64,000 bases of DNA from Dastarcus helophoroides (GCA_028583605.1 CM053329.1:2976001-3040000); one strand, 5' to 3'; shown: positions 34,838 through 48,553, numbered from the stretch's first letter. Made by a program: numbers and translations. Notes: a model not told the origin generated them from the letters alone.

Positions 34838-37800
34838 ATACTTTTATATCATCATTTTAAGAAATAAATTAAAATTTTCAGTTAATGTCAAAATTACGAA
34901 TTTTGCCATTAGTTTGAACTTTACCAACAGACAAATGGTGACCTTTTGGATACTCATTTACATAAATAAATACTTATCTTTAATAATTACACATTTTTAA
35001 TTTTTTATTTTTACTTTTGATCATCACAAAAAGGGTGTAATTCTCTTTAAAAGGTCACAAGTCGTATCATTTAACTTAAAAAGAAAAATAATTTGGTACT
35101 TAGCTTTCGCTCTCCTATATGGAAAAAAATACAAACATTTTAGTGAGGCAAACTTTAAACATCACAAATCGGCATGTTTGAAAAATGTTACTGGAAGAAT
35201 TTTGGTTTAGTTTTATTAAATTTTTTCCAGTTAAAGTTTCCACCATGTCTATCAATACACGAGCATAAAATTTGATTTATTTTGAAACATATTTTGTGTT
35301 CGCTTAATTTGTGCTTACGTTAAATTTTAGTTAAGTTGCAAATATCAATTTAATATTTTTATTTTGGATTTGTTAAAATGGTCTCTATATTGCGACGAAA
35401 TAAGAATACACACCTTGGCTTTGCAATTTTTTTTTCGCTGTGATAATAGACCAAACGTTGCGCCATTTAACACAGGCAGGCAAAGCATTAATCAAGTCGC
35501 TGTTGAAAAATTCCTTTCAGGAAAAAGTCAAAGGACCCTACCAAATGCATGTTTATTTATGCGATTAGATTGAAGGAATATCCTCGCTGTGTTAAGAGAG
35601 GTTTGCTGAAATGTTTACCACCTCTCGACATCCAGTTCAGATTAATTCGACGGCTACAAATCTAACCGAGTGGCAATTTAGATTGGTGGAACAGTATTTA
35701 TCCCGTTATATATTCAATAGACATCATCATCTATAATGTAATATTCAAAGGAGTTATACCCTTCCAACTTCCCTGCAAATCTAAGATTTGCATACGCATC
35801 CAATAATAACCTAATGAGAATGGACGTTAAACTATTGTAACCCTTTTCGTGTTGCCTTGGAAACGGCTCCATGGGGAATCGAAAGGTATACGTGTACGAA
35901 GGTTCAAAATAATTAAGTTTTGATAAACTCAGCATTTATTCAGGTTTCATTAGGATTTTATTCATTCATGTAAACATAAAAATGTAGTACATTTAATTTT
36001 AAAATTGGAGCTTCATATAAATCCTGTTGTTTTCACAACAACGAAAATGTTTTCCGTGATTTCTGAGTTTTTCTGTACTTGTGAATTTTTTTTATCATAA
36101 TCATAATTAAATTTATAGAAACATTTCTAAATGCCCTAAAAGATAGCTTGATCAATTATTAATCAATATCGCAATTTTGGAAAAAATTTTAAGTTTTTGA
36201 ATTTAAATTCGAAATTTATAAAAAGAAGTGATGATTGAGGCTTGAATTTGAAAAAAAATTCAACATGTTTAAAAAAGTCAAAATTTCTAGATTGCGGTAA
36301 AACTTTTAATAGAAATATAAATAAAAACCACCAGTTCGAATTTTGTGAAAATATTTAAAATTTTGTAGAAAACTTAAAATTTATATGTATAAAGGCATTA
36401 TTAGAATATTGAGTCATTATTTTGAAAATTTACAAAAAACTTAAAGGCATTGGAAAAATCCGAACCTAACTTTAAAATCAACAATTTGTGAAAATTTTGA
36501 TTTTCGGGTTCACACTCGTTTAGACAAAGATTCATTATTTTGATATTAAAGTCAACATTTAGAGATAAAAGTCAACAATTTTAGTAAAAGTCAATATTTT
36601 TAGTTTATAATAAAATTTTAGAAAATAAAGGAATGAAAATGTGTAGTTTAAACTCGAAATTTTAAGAAACTAGTTCTGGAGTCGAAATTTCGTAACGAAA
36701 AATCAATCAAATCTATAAAAATAGGTAAGGTAATATTAACAATTAATTTGAACCTGAAAATTAAAATTTGTAGATAAAATTAGCCTTCCTATTTAATTAG
36801 AATACCTGCCCTGTTCAATTTATTCTAACAGATATTCATTTTAAATTATAAAATACTTCCAAAGATCGTATGTGAGAGGTACAATTAAACTCATTTGTGC
36901 ATGTATGTATAATTTATTGTTCATCATAGTAAGTAAATCATATAAATGCCTCACATAGAGCCAATATGTTGTCACGTATTCTACAAAATCCCATCACGTA
37001 ATACATACAACTCCTCAATTGCAGACAATTGTATTTTATTTTGTTCACGTGTTTAGATATCTCAATACCGGTGCTGTTGAGTCATCCTGTCGAAGGCAGA
37101 CATTCTATTTATTAAATTTGTTTCTAACTATTTGAATTTATTAAATAATGGCACAAATAAGCAGAATACCTTTAAATACATTTTCTTTATCGAATTGAAA
37201 TATATTTTAATACTGAAACAATGATATTTATGTTACTTCATTTAGCGACCGCAAATTAGCAGTTTTAAATTTGTACGTATCCAACGGAAAACTGAACTCT
37301 ATCCAAATATGTTGCGGACAGGAAAGGTGCTAAAAAATAACATTTTTCTTTTACAACACATTCTCTCTTAATTAAAATGGTCAAAAAATGGGTTAATGTT
37401 CAAACTATAAATTTTCGTAGATTTATTTATCCCAAAGCTAAATCTTGCTGCGATAAAATCTATTAACTCGGTTTTTCATCTCAGCTCTTTAATTCCCCGT
37501 AAATAATTTCATTTAGAATGGTCCGAGTTTGTAAGGCTTTTTACGAAAGTAATTTGATTTGAATGAACTCCTTTATTTATAAAAGATATGACTGCTTTTG
37601 GCGTAATTTTTAAATCCTAATATTAAGCTTGTTTTGTTAGGGGGTTTGCTTTCTTTTAAAAAATTATGATTTGGAAAATTAAAAGACAATTAGAGAGAAA
37701 TATAAAAATATATATATATTTTTTTGTAGAAATCGAATAAGTTATATTAAGAGTTTTAACATAACTTCTACCTTATTTATGTATATATTATAAAAACTAA

Positions 37801-38450
37801 TATAATGAAACATTATTATATTGGATCTGATTTCTCCTTATCACTTTTTAGTTGTTAAAGATTTATCCTTAAAGGCCTAATTAATAACGCACGTACATAT
37901 TTCATTACATTTTTATTGCCTTTTGTAACATTAACAAAAACATGATATTTTTAATTCTTACTTTGTGAAATCCTTCAATATTTATAACTCATAAACTATA
38001 TTAGCAACAAATAAATTAAAAATTCCATGACGTTTGGACAAATATTTGAAACAAACTATTTATATAATCGCCTATGATGCTGCAAAGTGAAAGTTGTCTA
38101 ATCATATCAAATATTTATGAAAACATTAAGAAATTCTCAATATTTATTGTTGTAGAGACTGATTAAAGCTGTAGAATTTTTAAGTTTTTTATTATTAAAG
38201 AAATGAAATATGTCAAATTAGCAAACTAATGCAGAGACGCTGATTAAAATGTATTTCGTATATCATCACGAAAAAAAATTGATCATTGCGATTTTGAGGT
38301 TTTTGACAATTGTTAAACAGAACACCTCTTATATTTTTTGTTTTGGTAATGGAGTTAAGAAAAAAATAACTATTATAAATTTTTTGTTATAAAACAACTT
38401 TATAATGGAGTTATGAGCCCCTCAAATTTGTTTCAGCCTAAGCCCAAGAT
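34838..38450. other. No recognisable gene
   Basis: A less AT-biased patch at 35400-35700 holds a 69-codon frame without motif. Bases 36150-36790 are a GAAATTTT-type island. The rest is plain AT-rich DNA. Confidence 0.4.
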
Positions 38451-41400
38451 TTTTTTTAAATTAATCCACTCGCAAAAGTCAACCCCATTATGCCTTTAAA
38501 GCACTGCGAGTAGTATGCGGAAACATGGATACATGGCGATGAACCGCCTTTTTAAACAAGGATAGATTTTTGGGGAAAATTTCGCTCGGTAACAAGTTCC
38601 ATAGCTTGGAGGTTCTATAGGAGTAGACAGTAAAAGTAGACAAAAGTCCTCTCTGTGTCAAGCTGTACCGTACAGGAATTTGGTGTCTTCGACTGTCTCG
38701 TATGCCTGAAAGATCTCGCCTTTGGCGGGATCAATCCTATTAGTTTCTGCGAGTATCTCCCGTGATAGTACTTGTGAAAAGAAATAAGTCACCAACTATT
38801 CGCCTGTGCTCTAGCGTTTCGAGACAATCAGTCAAATTCTTGTCATCGATTCGGCAAATCATTCTTCTTTGAATCTAATCCAAAATAGCTAAAGTGTGCT
38901 TTGGAGCTGAACTCCAAACATGAGAACAGTATTCTAGTGTTGGCTTAACTTGAGCTTTGTATAGACTGAGTAGCTGATGGGATGTGAAGTACCTTTTAGC
39001 TCTAAAAAACAGCCTAGCGTCTGAAAGGTGGACTTGGCAATGGACATGATCGTCCCAAGAGAAGTTAAGGCTCTCATTTACTCCTGGGATAGACAGCTTA
39101 GGTCCCATGGGGAGGATTTTACCGTCCATGAGTATGTTTATTGCATTGATATTTTCTTAGAAAAGACCGCGGCCTATGTTTTTAAAGCGTTGAAGCCGAT
39201 CAGATTTTTCTTACCCCATTGCAGAATGATTTCAAGGGCCCGATTAATCACCTGTATCTGCTGTTATCTTAGACGATCTGAAGCAGCGACAAATAATGGT
39301 TTGCCGAAGAAAAAAGATTACACTAGGCTACTATCATCTTCGTACCTGTACATAGGATTGAAAGTTGAAGCGCTTATGTGTAACAAAAACAGAGTAAAAC
39401 ACAGGGCAGACACCCCTGCATTAATCACAAATGTCTCGGATGAGATGCCATCGACGACGACCTGAAGAGATCTGTCAGCAAGAAAATTATATATCAAATG
39501 ACAGACTCCAGAAGGAAGATCATAATTGGCGAGAAGACGTCGGTGCCAGGCTCTGTTAAAGGCCTTTGTGATATCGAATGCCACAATCCTAGTATTACCA
39601 TGTTTTTCCATAGCTGAACTACAAATATGAGTAACATATGCCAGTAGATCGCTAGTTGACCGCTGTTGTCTGAAACCGTATTGCCTAGATGATTCTATTC
39701 ACCTCCAGATATTTGAGAATCTCGATGTTGATAACCTTTTCCATCACTTTAGATACAACGAGCAACAAAGGTATAGAGCGGTAGTAGTTAGCCAGATGCC
39801 TTTTTCCTTTTTAGGGACATGTTGCACTCTAGCAGATTTCTAGATGTTAGGGAATACACCTTTGTTGTAAGATAGTGTGAACAATTGGCTAACGACAGGG
39901 GTCAACTCTGGAGCGCTCTTCTTAAGAACAATAGCGCGGATACCATCAAGACCAGAAGCTTTCGAGGTGACGAGTTCGAGAAGAATCTTCCTGATTGTGC
40001 GTTTTTTGAAAACAACTTTAAGCATCGAAGTGCCAACCTTAGGAAGAATAGGAGGTTCTGCGTTTCGAGAATCAAGGTTGGAATTTTCAGGAAACATTAA
40101 GGCTAACATGTCAGCCTTTTCCTTGGAAGAAGTCGCAATATTGTTATTGTCATCAAGTAAAAGTGGAAAATTTAAAGATGTAAAATTCTTTCCAATCGAC
40201 TTTGCAAATTCCCTGAAACCATTCGGACAGTTGATAATCCCCTGGTACATTTTACGATCCAAATCACTTGTTGCCTCCTCAATAACCTGTTTACAAAAAG
40301 TTTGTGCATCTACAAAGGTGATCCGAGTCTTGACTGAGGGATTATTTCGCTTACGACAATATGGGCAGTTTTTGCAGGAGACAGCCTAAGCACATTTTTT
40401 TGCTGAACCAAGATTTACTGGAGGCAGACTTCTTATTGGAGTGGGGAATTGAGCATTTTATACCAATCAGGATAGTTTCAGTGATGGATTCAGCGACCGA
40501 GGAAGGGCTGTCTGAGTTAAAGCAGACTTCGTGCCATGGGACTTGCAAAGAAGTCTCTTAATTCTTCCTAGTTAGTAGAGTTAAAGTGCCAAACCCTTCG
40601 GGACTGTGTCTGAGAAGAAGGTGGTATATGAAGCGACAGGCTGCTACAAGCTTGTGATCGGGATTTCCAAGCAGTGAAATCATAGAGATTGTATTTTACG
40701 AATTTGGAGAATTTATAACGAAAAGGGTGAGTAGATTAGGTTGATGGGTGTCTTTATCAGGAATTCTTGTGAGCTCCTCAACTAATTGCGATGCCCACAA
40801 GTGATGGCGAAAGCCTCTGCCACCTTTTCCGCGTCGTTAGTTAGGGAAGAAAACCTTAACCAGGGTAGATTGTGTACAAAGAAATCACCGAGAAAAACAA
40901 CCTCAGCGCTTGGATAATTCATCTGTAGGTGATTGAAGGTTACGGTGAGATAAGAGAAAAGCTGTCTGTGTGAGGGCTCGTTTGGAGACAAATAAAGTGA
41001 ACAAATGAATATTACTTCGCTTTTGGAGCAGATTTTCAGCCAAATCACATCATGATCAGCAGATTCCAGTGCTTCTTCTTGTTGACAGAACAGGTCGCTT
41101 TGCGTAAAAGCACAAATTCCCCTCTTGTGTCAAAACTTTGTATGCAAGTCGTAGTTGGGGCAAAGTAAATGGACCATATTGATAGATGACTTGGGTTTCT
41201 GTCAGAGGCAGCACATGGGGTTTTTCATTTTGAAGGTGTTGATGAACCGAATTTAGATTTGAGTTTAGCCCCAAATGTTACAGAACTGAATTTTGAATAA
41301 ATTATTTGAAAGAAACTTGGCCCGTGGCACGTTAAACATTTTTGTCGATTTTGAATTCTCTCGCACATCCCCCATCCGATCATCCGAACGGGAGGATAGT

Positions 41401-41545
41401 TTACGTCCGGAATTTTTTGCACGAAGAGAATCCATCATCTTTGTTTTTAATAACTGCAAGAAAAAATCAGAGTGGATTAAAAAAGAAAATAAGGAAAAGG
41501 ACAGAATGAGGGAAGAAGAATAACAGGAACCGACTCACGTGTCAG
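38451..41545 (-). mobile_element. Decayed Jockey/CR1-type LINE
   Basis: About 3.1 kb on the minus strand with coding relics in the order endonuclease, reverse transcriptase, C-terminal domain. The 3' end is placed at an A-run (T-run at 38453-38460 on the plus strand). The 5' end is estimated from the upstream limit of coding similarity and purine-rich DNA to 41520. Target duplications were not identified. Confidence 0.75.
38820..41460 (-). pseudogene. LINE endonuclease/reverse transcriptase pseudogene
   Basis: Minus-strand pieces in order: the APE-type endonuclease start (HVLPLTETQVI near 41175), its middle (FICSLYLSPNEPSHRQLFSY and EVVFLGDFFVHNLPW near 40900), RT fingers (TSKASGLDGIRAIVLKKSAP near 39950), RT palm (RIVAFDITKAFNRAWHRRLL near 39580) and the active-site motif RYEDDSSLV near 39340. 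The family has F/YADD there, so Ala is replaced by Glu. The thumb and C-terminus (QLLSLYKAQVKPTLEYCSHV near 38970) follow. Several frameshifts and stops separate them. The plus-strand frames of 145 and 170 codons over the same DNA are mirror artefacts. Inactive. Confidence 0.88.
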
Positions 41546-44411
41546 AGACAGAAACATGATGTAAGCATCATTTCTTATAATGTACGTTTAGGTCCTTATC
41601 TTAGTAATAAATGCATAATAACTAATTTTATTCTAAATTCCACGACCTTTCATACAAATATCAAACACATAGGATGTTCTACTTAAAAAATTGTTATTTT
41701 GTCAAAAAAACTTAGAAACGCGATGTATAGTTGTTTTTTCCATGCCGTCATCTTATTCAGCTATAAAAATCACATATTTTACTAATTTAACCAACTTCCT
41801 ATCTTCAATAACAAAGTTAGCAATGCTGTGCACTTAATTTGAATTACCCTGAATATTTATTTTTAATAGATTTTCTCAAAACAAAAATTGATTAACATTT
41901 AAAGAAAACAACTCAAAGAAAGAATTATTTTCCAAAAAGAATTTAATTTTAATTTTTATATATATATTCATTATTAATTAAAATTTACCTTATTTTTCAC
42001 CAAAAACTATTTTAAGAATTCTTAGAAAACTACTACTTTAGTTTTAGTAAATGTGTGTTGAATTAGCAAAAAAATTTTAAATCATTTTTGTCTAGCAATA
42101 AATATAAATTGTTATAGAGATTTATTGTCAGTCTTCCCCACTTTGTTTTTGTCTCTCCAAAAATGGCAACTGGACTGACAAATTTGATGTAAAAGAATAG
42201 CACTTTGAACATAATAAGCTAATATAATTTTGTTTCTGGTCCTAACAAACGCAAATTAGCGTATCATTTTAATTAATTTGTTGGATAGAATTAATTGCAC
42301 TAAAAGGTATACAAGCATAACTTAGCGACACAAAGTAATTTGTGTCTAGATAAACAGGAAAACAAAACTAATGCCACCTTAATTTATCAAGAAGTACAAA
42401 GATAACATGTAGACATGTTTGGAATTTGCACATCAAAAACGTGGAAGATCTTCGACTTGGAAAATTATCATTCATGTCAATTTATTAAGACAATAACAAG
42501 TGGAAGACATAACAGGCATGTCCACGTAAAGCAACATTAACTTTGGAACGCTATATTCACCCCATACAGATTATACTTACAGTCTCGATTAGATACACAG
42601 ATATACAGCAGGATAAAACGGTGCACTAAATTTTAGCAGAAAATTTTAAACTTGTAATTAGTGGAAATTAATCAAAGTTGTTCATTATCTGTAAATGAAT
42701 TTTATTTTGTAAAATTATGGTCATACAAGGTCAAGACAAAAAACTTTATTAGCATTATTCTTTCAATTTATTTTTTTGTAGTACCATAGATTCCATGGAA
42801 AACTATTTTATGTTTTATAAGCAGTTGAAAAACACAAAGAAAAAGAGCATACATTGAATACGAAAGCTAGCCTGCAATGTATTTTTTATTTGGGAATATA
42901 ATTACTTAATACCGCATACAACTAATATTTTGAGACTTTTAGATGTGATTTATGATTTATACATATCTTAGAATGCTTTAACCTTTGCGCCAAGGTGTAC
43001 AAAATTAAAATTTACAAAATATTTAATTTTTTATTTAGTTAGATAAATGCTGAAAGCTTCAATTGTAAACCTTTTTGGCTGCAACAATCCATCGATCCAT
43101 GTTGAACCTAGAAGCAAAGAACATATCGCATTAACATACTAAAAATTATTGACATGCCTTCCATTAGACTAATGTAAAAATAGTTGGATTGAGATAAAGT
43201 TGGCCTGTTCACAGAAAGAGTAGCAAGGTCTTACAAGAGTTCCAGAGTTTTCAGTTTAAGGCCATATTTAAGAGTAATCCATTAAATTTTCGTTAACTTT
43301 GTGTTTTTGTAAATGGGAAAGTGAGCAAAGATAAGACCAAAATCAGTTTGTGAATTTTATTGGGTTTATATAAAAGCTCTATGATTGTATCGGTATCATA
43401 ATAAAGTAGTATGAATTCGGAATCGGAGAACTTAGCGATATCGTCACTTCAGTTGAAAACAAGAAAGGAACAACCTCAAAAATTTTTGGAGGGGAGATTA
43501 CTAACGCTGAATGTGCAATAAGTGCTTTCAATAGTTAACAAGCCAACCAAGTTCTGCACTGTATCAAAAATAGCTTAATATCCAGAAAGCTTTTACAGGC
43601 ATCTGCCTACAAAATTTAAATATTGTCAGCAAAAATGAAGATCACTCGAATTCATCCACTACTAGTAGGGGCGGAGGGGAATAACTGGATACTTAATTTT
43701 AATATCCTGGAAAATATATTAACAACCTGTTTGTTGAGAAAATAAATATTGGTACATATTTCTACAACTTTAGACCAAATTTTAACCGAGAAATAAATCC
43801 TTATTTTAGTAAAACATTTGAAAAAAAAATATTTTCTGAAATTTGGGAAAATCAGACTTTGCCCCTATACCCGGGGCACAACCAGTCTACTGCTGCTGTT
43901 TAGGCATTACAAGCAAGATTGCATTTGTCATAAAGAAATTTATTCATTTTTTTTCTTTATACAAACAGGTACTTCTCCCTTGTGTCCTTTTTCCTAAAAA
44001 TTCTATTGTAATTTTGGCTCTAGGCAGCTTTCTTGCAGACTATATATATTTCATCGGCTGCTTCTATTGCTTTGCGCCGTATCCCATCTTTGCGTAACGA
44101 ATTTTCTCTAGTATGTGGGTGGCATTTTAAAATTTTAAAGAATATTCGACAGAATAACCTAAAAATATGACGGAGCAAAACCGGATAGCAGTTTTGCCCT
44201 ATCCGGGTGAGTCCCAAGCATATGTTTGGTTATAGGCAATACTAAAATGCATGATAATATTATTAGAACATCATAAAGCATACGAAGTGAAACTTATAAG
44301 ATAGTCATCCATTGCACAAAAAATTAGAAACTACATTTATAAGCAGCATCATTTTCTGAATCTTTAAAAATGAACGCCAATTAGATTAGGAATCTTTAAA
44401 AATTGAACTAA
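41546..44411. other. No recognisable gene
   Basis: AT-rich DNA. Near 43860-44210 there are CCCGGGG- and CCGGGTG-containing patches and two opposed frames of 65 and 84 codons without motif. A short related GC patch is near 44790-44845. Possible transposon ends, but unproven. Confidence 0.35.
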
Positions 44412-44459
44412 AAATCTTGCCCCCTGAAACCAAGAAAGATTAAAAAACACAAAAAAGGT

Positions 44460-44506
44460 TGCTCTAAAGCGTTCCGATAACCAAGCTATCATCTTCTGCG
44501 AGATAC
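44460..44506 (-). other. Degenerate hammerhead motif (left arm)
   Basis: Minus strand: the core reads CAGAAGA instead of CUGAAGA, and GGAAC replaces GAAAC. Both changes hit invariant catalytic-core bases, so no activity is expected. Confidence 0.6.
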
Positions 44507-44529
44507 TGTATGAGTATGAGTATGATGAG

Positions 44530-44574
44530 TATCTCTCTGAAGATGATAGCTTGGCTATCGAAACGCGTTAGAGC
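44530..44574 (+). ncRNA. Hammerhead-like ribozyme motif (right arm, intact core)
   Basis: Plus strand: CTCT (44533-44536) pairs with AGAG (44570-44573) as stem I. CTGAAGA is at 44537-44543, then one U, stem II GATAGC/GCTATC with loop TTG (44545-44559), GAAAC at 44560-44564, and the palindromic stem III ACGCGT (44563-44568). U44569 would be the cleavage-site base. The single deviation from consensus is the extra base between A9 and stem II, also present in the copy at 4253-4297. Palindromic stem III would favour cleavage as a dimer, as reported for Penelope-type hammerheads. Activity is inferred only. Confidence 0.6.
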
Positions 44575-44624
44575 TACTTTTGTTGTGTTTTTTTATTTTC
44601 CTTGATTTCACGGGAGAATATTTG

Positions 44625-47300
44625 TATTTCAATTTTTGAAAATAACCAAGGGCAAGTGCGTTCTTTAAAAAAATAGAAATCTTTAAATCAGAATTAAGCA
44701 AAAATTACTAGGAAAAATTTTCGTTTTGTATAGAGTGTTATACCTAACAGACTTATTTTATCCATTAAAGGGCGGATATCGGTAAACGTTTTTAAATACC
44801 ATCGAAATCCGGTTTTACCTCGCTATCCGGATATGCCCCTCTTCCCAGGAATTACCAAAAATGTGTGTTAATATCTATCAGAAATAAGTTTATGGCTACA
44901 TATTCGTATTAATTTTTCATCTATTAAAATTCGATTTGATTAAACTAGTCCACTAGTAGTATAATGACCCTCATTGTTTAACTCAAACAGTGTCGAATAA
45001 GTCGTACAATGAGGCTAATATAAGACAGTTGTAGATAAAAAATGTTTTCGAGGACAATAGAAGAAACGTCTGAAACTCGGAAGTAGAATTTTAATTAAAA
45101 GGAATAATGGCAAACTTTTTTTTCCGAGTGGAAACATAAGGAGGAATCACAAACAAATACTTTAATATAAAGTAAAAGCACGATAAGTTTTTCCCTTTAC
45201 TTATAAATAAATGGATTGTAGACTTTACAATTTAAAAGAAAAAAGCTTACTTTTAAGCCGGCATTTAATTAGGTCGAAGCAATGTGAAACAACCCGAAGA
45301 GCATGAGGAGATATTACTTCATAACTTAAATAAATTGACCATTAGCAAATCCTTTGAAGTTTTTTATACAAGAATAAGAGGTAGTATGAAGTTCAGTGCT
45401 CATGGTCTTGATTTAATCATTTACTTTTTAAACCGACAATTTACCTTTAATTCTTATTTCAGTCCCGCATTTATTTTACAGCCTTATTAGGGCACTTTAT
45501 GTTTTGCTTTTATTTTTGTATTTGCTTTTTAAATTCATACTCAAAATATGAAACCTCCTAAAGCCAAACGGAATCACAGTGAAAATTTATTTGCAGTGAA
45601 ATAAATCAAGACGTGCAAGTAACGGAATGCATATGTACACATATTTGGATTTCAAAGAAACAAGTTGTCAGACAAATTTTGTAAAGTTGATCGTTGGAAG
45701 CTCTTCACTTGCGGGGTGATATATTGGATCAGCGTAACCGTAACTTCGTTTAAAAGTTACAAAATCTTTCAACGTAAACTCCGTCAGCTAACTAGTTTTA
45801 TTTAGAGTAAAGATTTCGACTAAAAAGGTAATTTACTTCAACATTAGTTTGAATCTTTTAGATTGAAAGTTTTTGAAATTTTTGAACGTTTATAAATAGA
45901 ATTTTATCTCATTAAAACTTCAATTCGCATTCATCCTGGAAATTATAAAGCTGGTAGTTAACTGTCTCGTGATTCTTGTTTGTTTTCGATTTCACCGACG
46001 AAGTATATTTACATGAGAATTCATTAAAGTATAAACATAAATTTTATTCAGATACTTTATGGATCTGTTTTTAATAACATTAATAACATCTTTGAAAGTG
46101 TATGCAAAACATTTCAGTGCAAATGACAGAATAAATTAATATTATGTGTTTATTTCTTTTTTAAATTATACAGTATGTTTCAGTCATAATGTTATTACTT
46201 TTATGTTATTTTCGGAAGACTTAATAGAAATCGAAACAATGTTACTCCATCTTCAAAAGAGAGGCAAATTAATCCAAAATAAGTCTCCTAATAAATTACA
46301 GCTGATTCTCATCTGACTCTTAATAGATATCTGTTTACGACTTATAAGTCAACTGAAGCTTATGATGTTTTAATCAGACGCATAGATGAGTCTGAATGAC
46401 GAGAGAATAACTCTGAACTAATTGGGCAACAAATTTTATGTTCTAAGTCCTACAAGTATTGCCATATACTTGAAACAAATATGACAATAATTGCATCAGT
46501 ATTAAATTTTTGAGAATTATAAAATGAGTAAGCAGAGAAAGTGTACAAAAATAATTATACGATAAGACAAAAACTAAAATCAAAAACAAAGTCAGTTTTC
46601 AATGCTCAAGCAGCCGGATTATTTCATTTTTGAGCATATTAAACAAGTGCACTTACACGATTAGATACTCAATTTCCTTCTTTTTCAAAATATTTTCAAA
46701 GTATCCGTGCTAAAAAAAATGATTCATTGATACAAAATGCATGGTTTAAACATTTTTTGTTGGCTTCATTTGTTTTCTTCACAGATTTACAAAATTCAAA
46801 ATTTTTGAAATGGTCGTCGCAAAATATCTTTCGTGTATTAATAAATATACACTTGCACCCACTTCTTTTTATAATATTCAGCACTGTTTGCGATTTCGCA
46901 CTACCCTTTCTTGCAATTCATTAACGCTATCGGCCGATTCCTATATGAAAAACCGAATCGTCTATCGACATATTCGGAACTCTCGGAGTCAGCCGAAAAT
47001 ATCATTTGATGATCTGTATGTTTTTATTTCTCAGGCACAACTTGAATAATGTTTTGCTTCTCCTTATTCCAGATTTTAAGCTGTGGGATAGTTATTTAAT
47101 TATTTAGCGAAATAGAAGCCCCTTGTGGTCAGTGACAGCCTGAAAAGGGATTTAAATTATTATTTGAAAATATACAGTCCCAAAAGTACTGCAGAAGGGT
47201 TTCTTTGTTATTTGTGGATTTATGAAACAAATTATTCTTTATAAAAATTCTTGCTTGACCTTAAATCATTAAAAGTGACCTTATTTTTTATTTTTTTGTA
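44625..47300. other. No recognisable gene
   Basis: A 68-codon frame at 45284-45490 and three opposed frames at 46696-47049 lack any motif. Otherwise AT-rich DNA with nothing I can name. Confidence 0.4.
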
Positions 47301-48237
47301 CGGGGAGTTCAATTATTTTGAATTATCAAAAATGACCACTAGTAAACTTCTTTTATTTTGGCCGTATCCAGATTTTGTTTTTTAGAACTTTGATTCGGAA
47401 CCACAAACAAGGTCCAAATATTAAATTTTAGTTTATTTTTACAAAATGAAACAACCAAATAACGAGCAGAACATTTTCCCACCATACCCCTTTTTAGGAG
47501 AGGTTACCATCACTACAAGCGAAACAGTTTTGAATATTGTAGGTTTTGGGTCAAGAAAAATAAAAATCCCAATTTTAGAATCAGGAACGTACGTCAATAT
47601 TCCAAAAAACGTAAATATTTGGCAGGGTGTCATTTCTTCTGAAATATTGGCTCCGTACATCATCGACGAAAATTTAAATCAACATGTCTACCTTGAACTC
47701 CTAAAAGCATTTTTTCTCGATCGTTTAGATAACGTAGTATTACCCAACAGAAGAGAGTTCTATTTCTAGCAAAAAGGTCACCCTTAAATCTAATTATAAC
47801 AAATAGAGATTAGAGAGGTTAAATGATGCGATTGTTCATCTATGACAGAAATGATCAAGTTTATGGTCTTCTAGGAGACCAGATCTAACAATAATTATAG
47901 ACTTCTTTTTATGCGAATATCTCAAAAGGAAAAATTATGTGAAAAAATTGTCTAATAACGTGGAAAAGAAAAAATTACTTAAGCTGCCTGTAAAGGTTTT
48001 ATAAAGAGAGAATAAATATTTAGGTGGTAATACGAATGTTGTTTTAGTTTAACTACATGGTTATTACTACAGCTAAAAAAGAGTTCCTCATTTTGTTTTA
48101 ATTTGCAACTTGTTTGGTTTAATTTTTATGAAATAAATCAAAATATTATTTTAAAACATTAGTTGTAATTTTAAACTGCAATTTTAAGAAATATTTTTCT
48201 ATCCTGCCAAAAGTAACAGCAGTAGTTGAACTCCCTG
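47301..48237 (+). mobile_element. Tc1/mariner-superfamily element with decayed transposase
   Basis: The left tip CGGGGAGTTCAATTA follows TA (47299-47300). The right tip is the inverse of CAGGGAGTTCAACTACTG and is followed by TA (48238-48239). The 937-bp interior contains a transposase relic on the plus strand. Inverted repeats at both sides of a DDE relic with TA duplications identify a full, though shortened, element. Confidence 0.78.
47446..47965 (+). pseudogene. DDE transposase pseudogene (IS630/Tc1/mariner superfamily)
   Basis: An open frame of 107 codons from 47446 continues as relic after a stop at 47767-47769. TSETVLNIVGF stands where the superfamily has SDEATF, so the first catalytic Asp is Ser. 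YVNIPKNVNIWQGVISSEIL and the following APYIIDENLNQHVYLELL match the central fold. After the stop (TAG, probably from CAG), QKGHP replaces QDGAP, losing the second Asp. In another frame at 47880-47940, DLTIIIDFFLCEYLKRK retains the third Asp and the FFLWGYLK-like motif. Two of three catalytic residues and the frame are lost. It lies within its own terminal repeats. Confidence 0.8.
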
Positions 48238-48553
48238 TATAAAAAATAAGGAAAATAATGTCATTTCTATTCATTTTAGATGCAGCAGATGTTTTTGTAT
48301 AAAATGATTTTTTTCTCCAAAATCCTCAAATTAGAATGAAATTCCTCTTCAGTATTCGACATTGGGACACACATATTGGATTGAGAGTAAATATTAAAAA
48401 AAAGTTTTAATCATATAATTATATTGTACTCAATTTTCTCTTATTTTCTCTTAAAATTAATAACAATTGACTGAAACACTTTATAATGATTACTTATGTC
48501 CCAAAATGATATACAAATCTTATTCTTTATGGAAGACTCTTATTAGTCGGACA

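Larger units (their letters stand above)
44412..44624. mobile_element. Foldback of two hammerhead-bearing repeats, head to head
   Basis: The left arm 44412-44507 and right arm 44528-44624 are inverted copies of the ~95-bp repeat also seen at 4205-4312 and 57067-57165. Shared blocks are CCTGAAACCAAGAAAGATTA, GCTCTAA and CCAAGCTATCATCTTC. The ~20-bp spacer contains GTATGA repeats. Each arm holds a hammerhead-like motif, facing away from the centre; only the right one has an intact core. Confidence 0.8.

Noticed and set aside
39028..39465. 145-codon plus-strand frame
   Set aside because: It is also antisense to the LINE RT and thumb region.
39877..40389. 170-codon plus-strand frame, the longest in the window
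   Set aside because: It is antisense to the LINE reverse transcriptase on the minus strand, whose motifs are recognisable; this frame has none.
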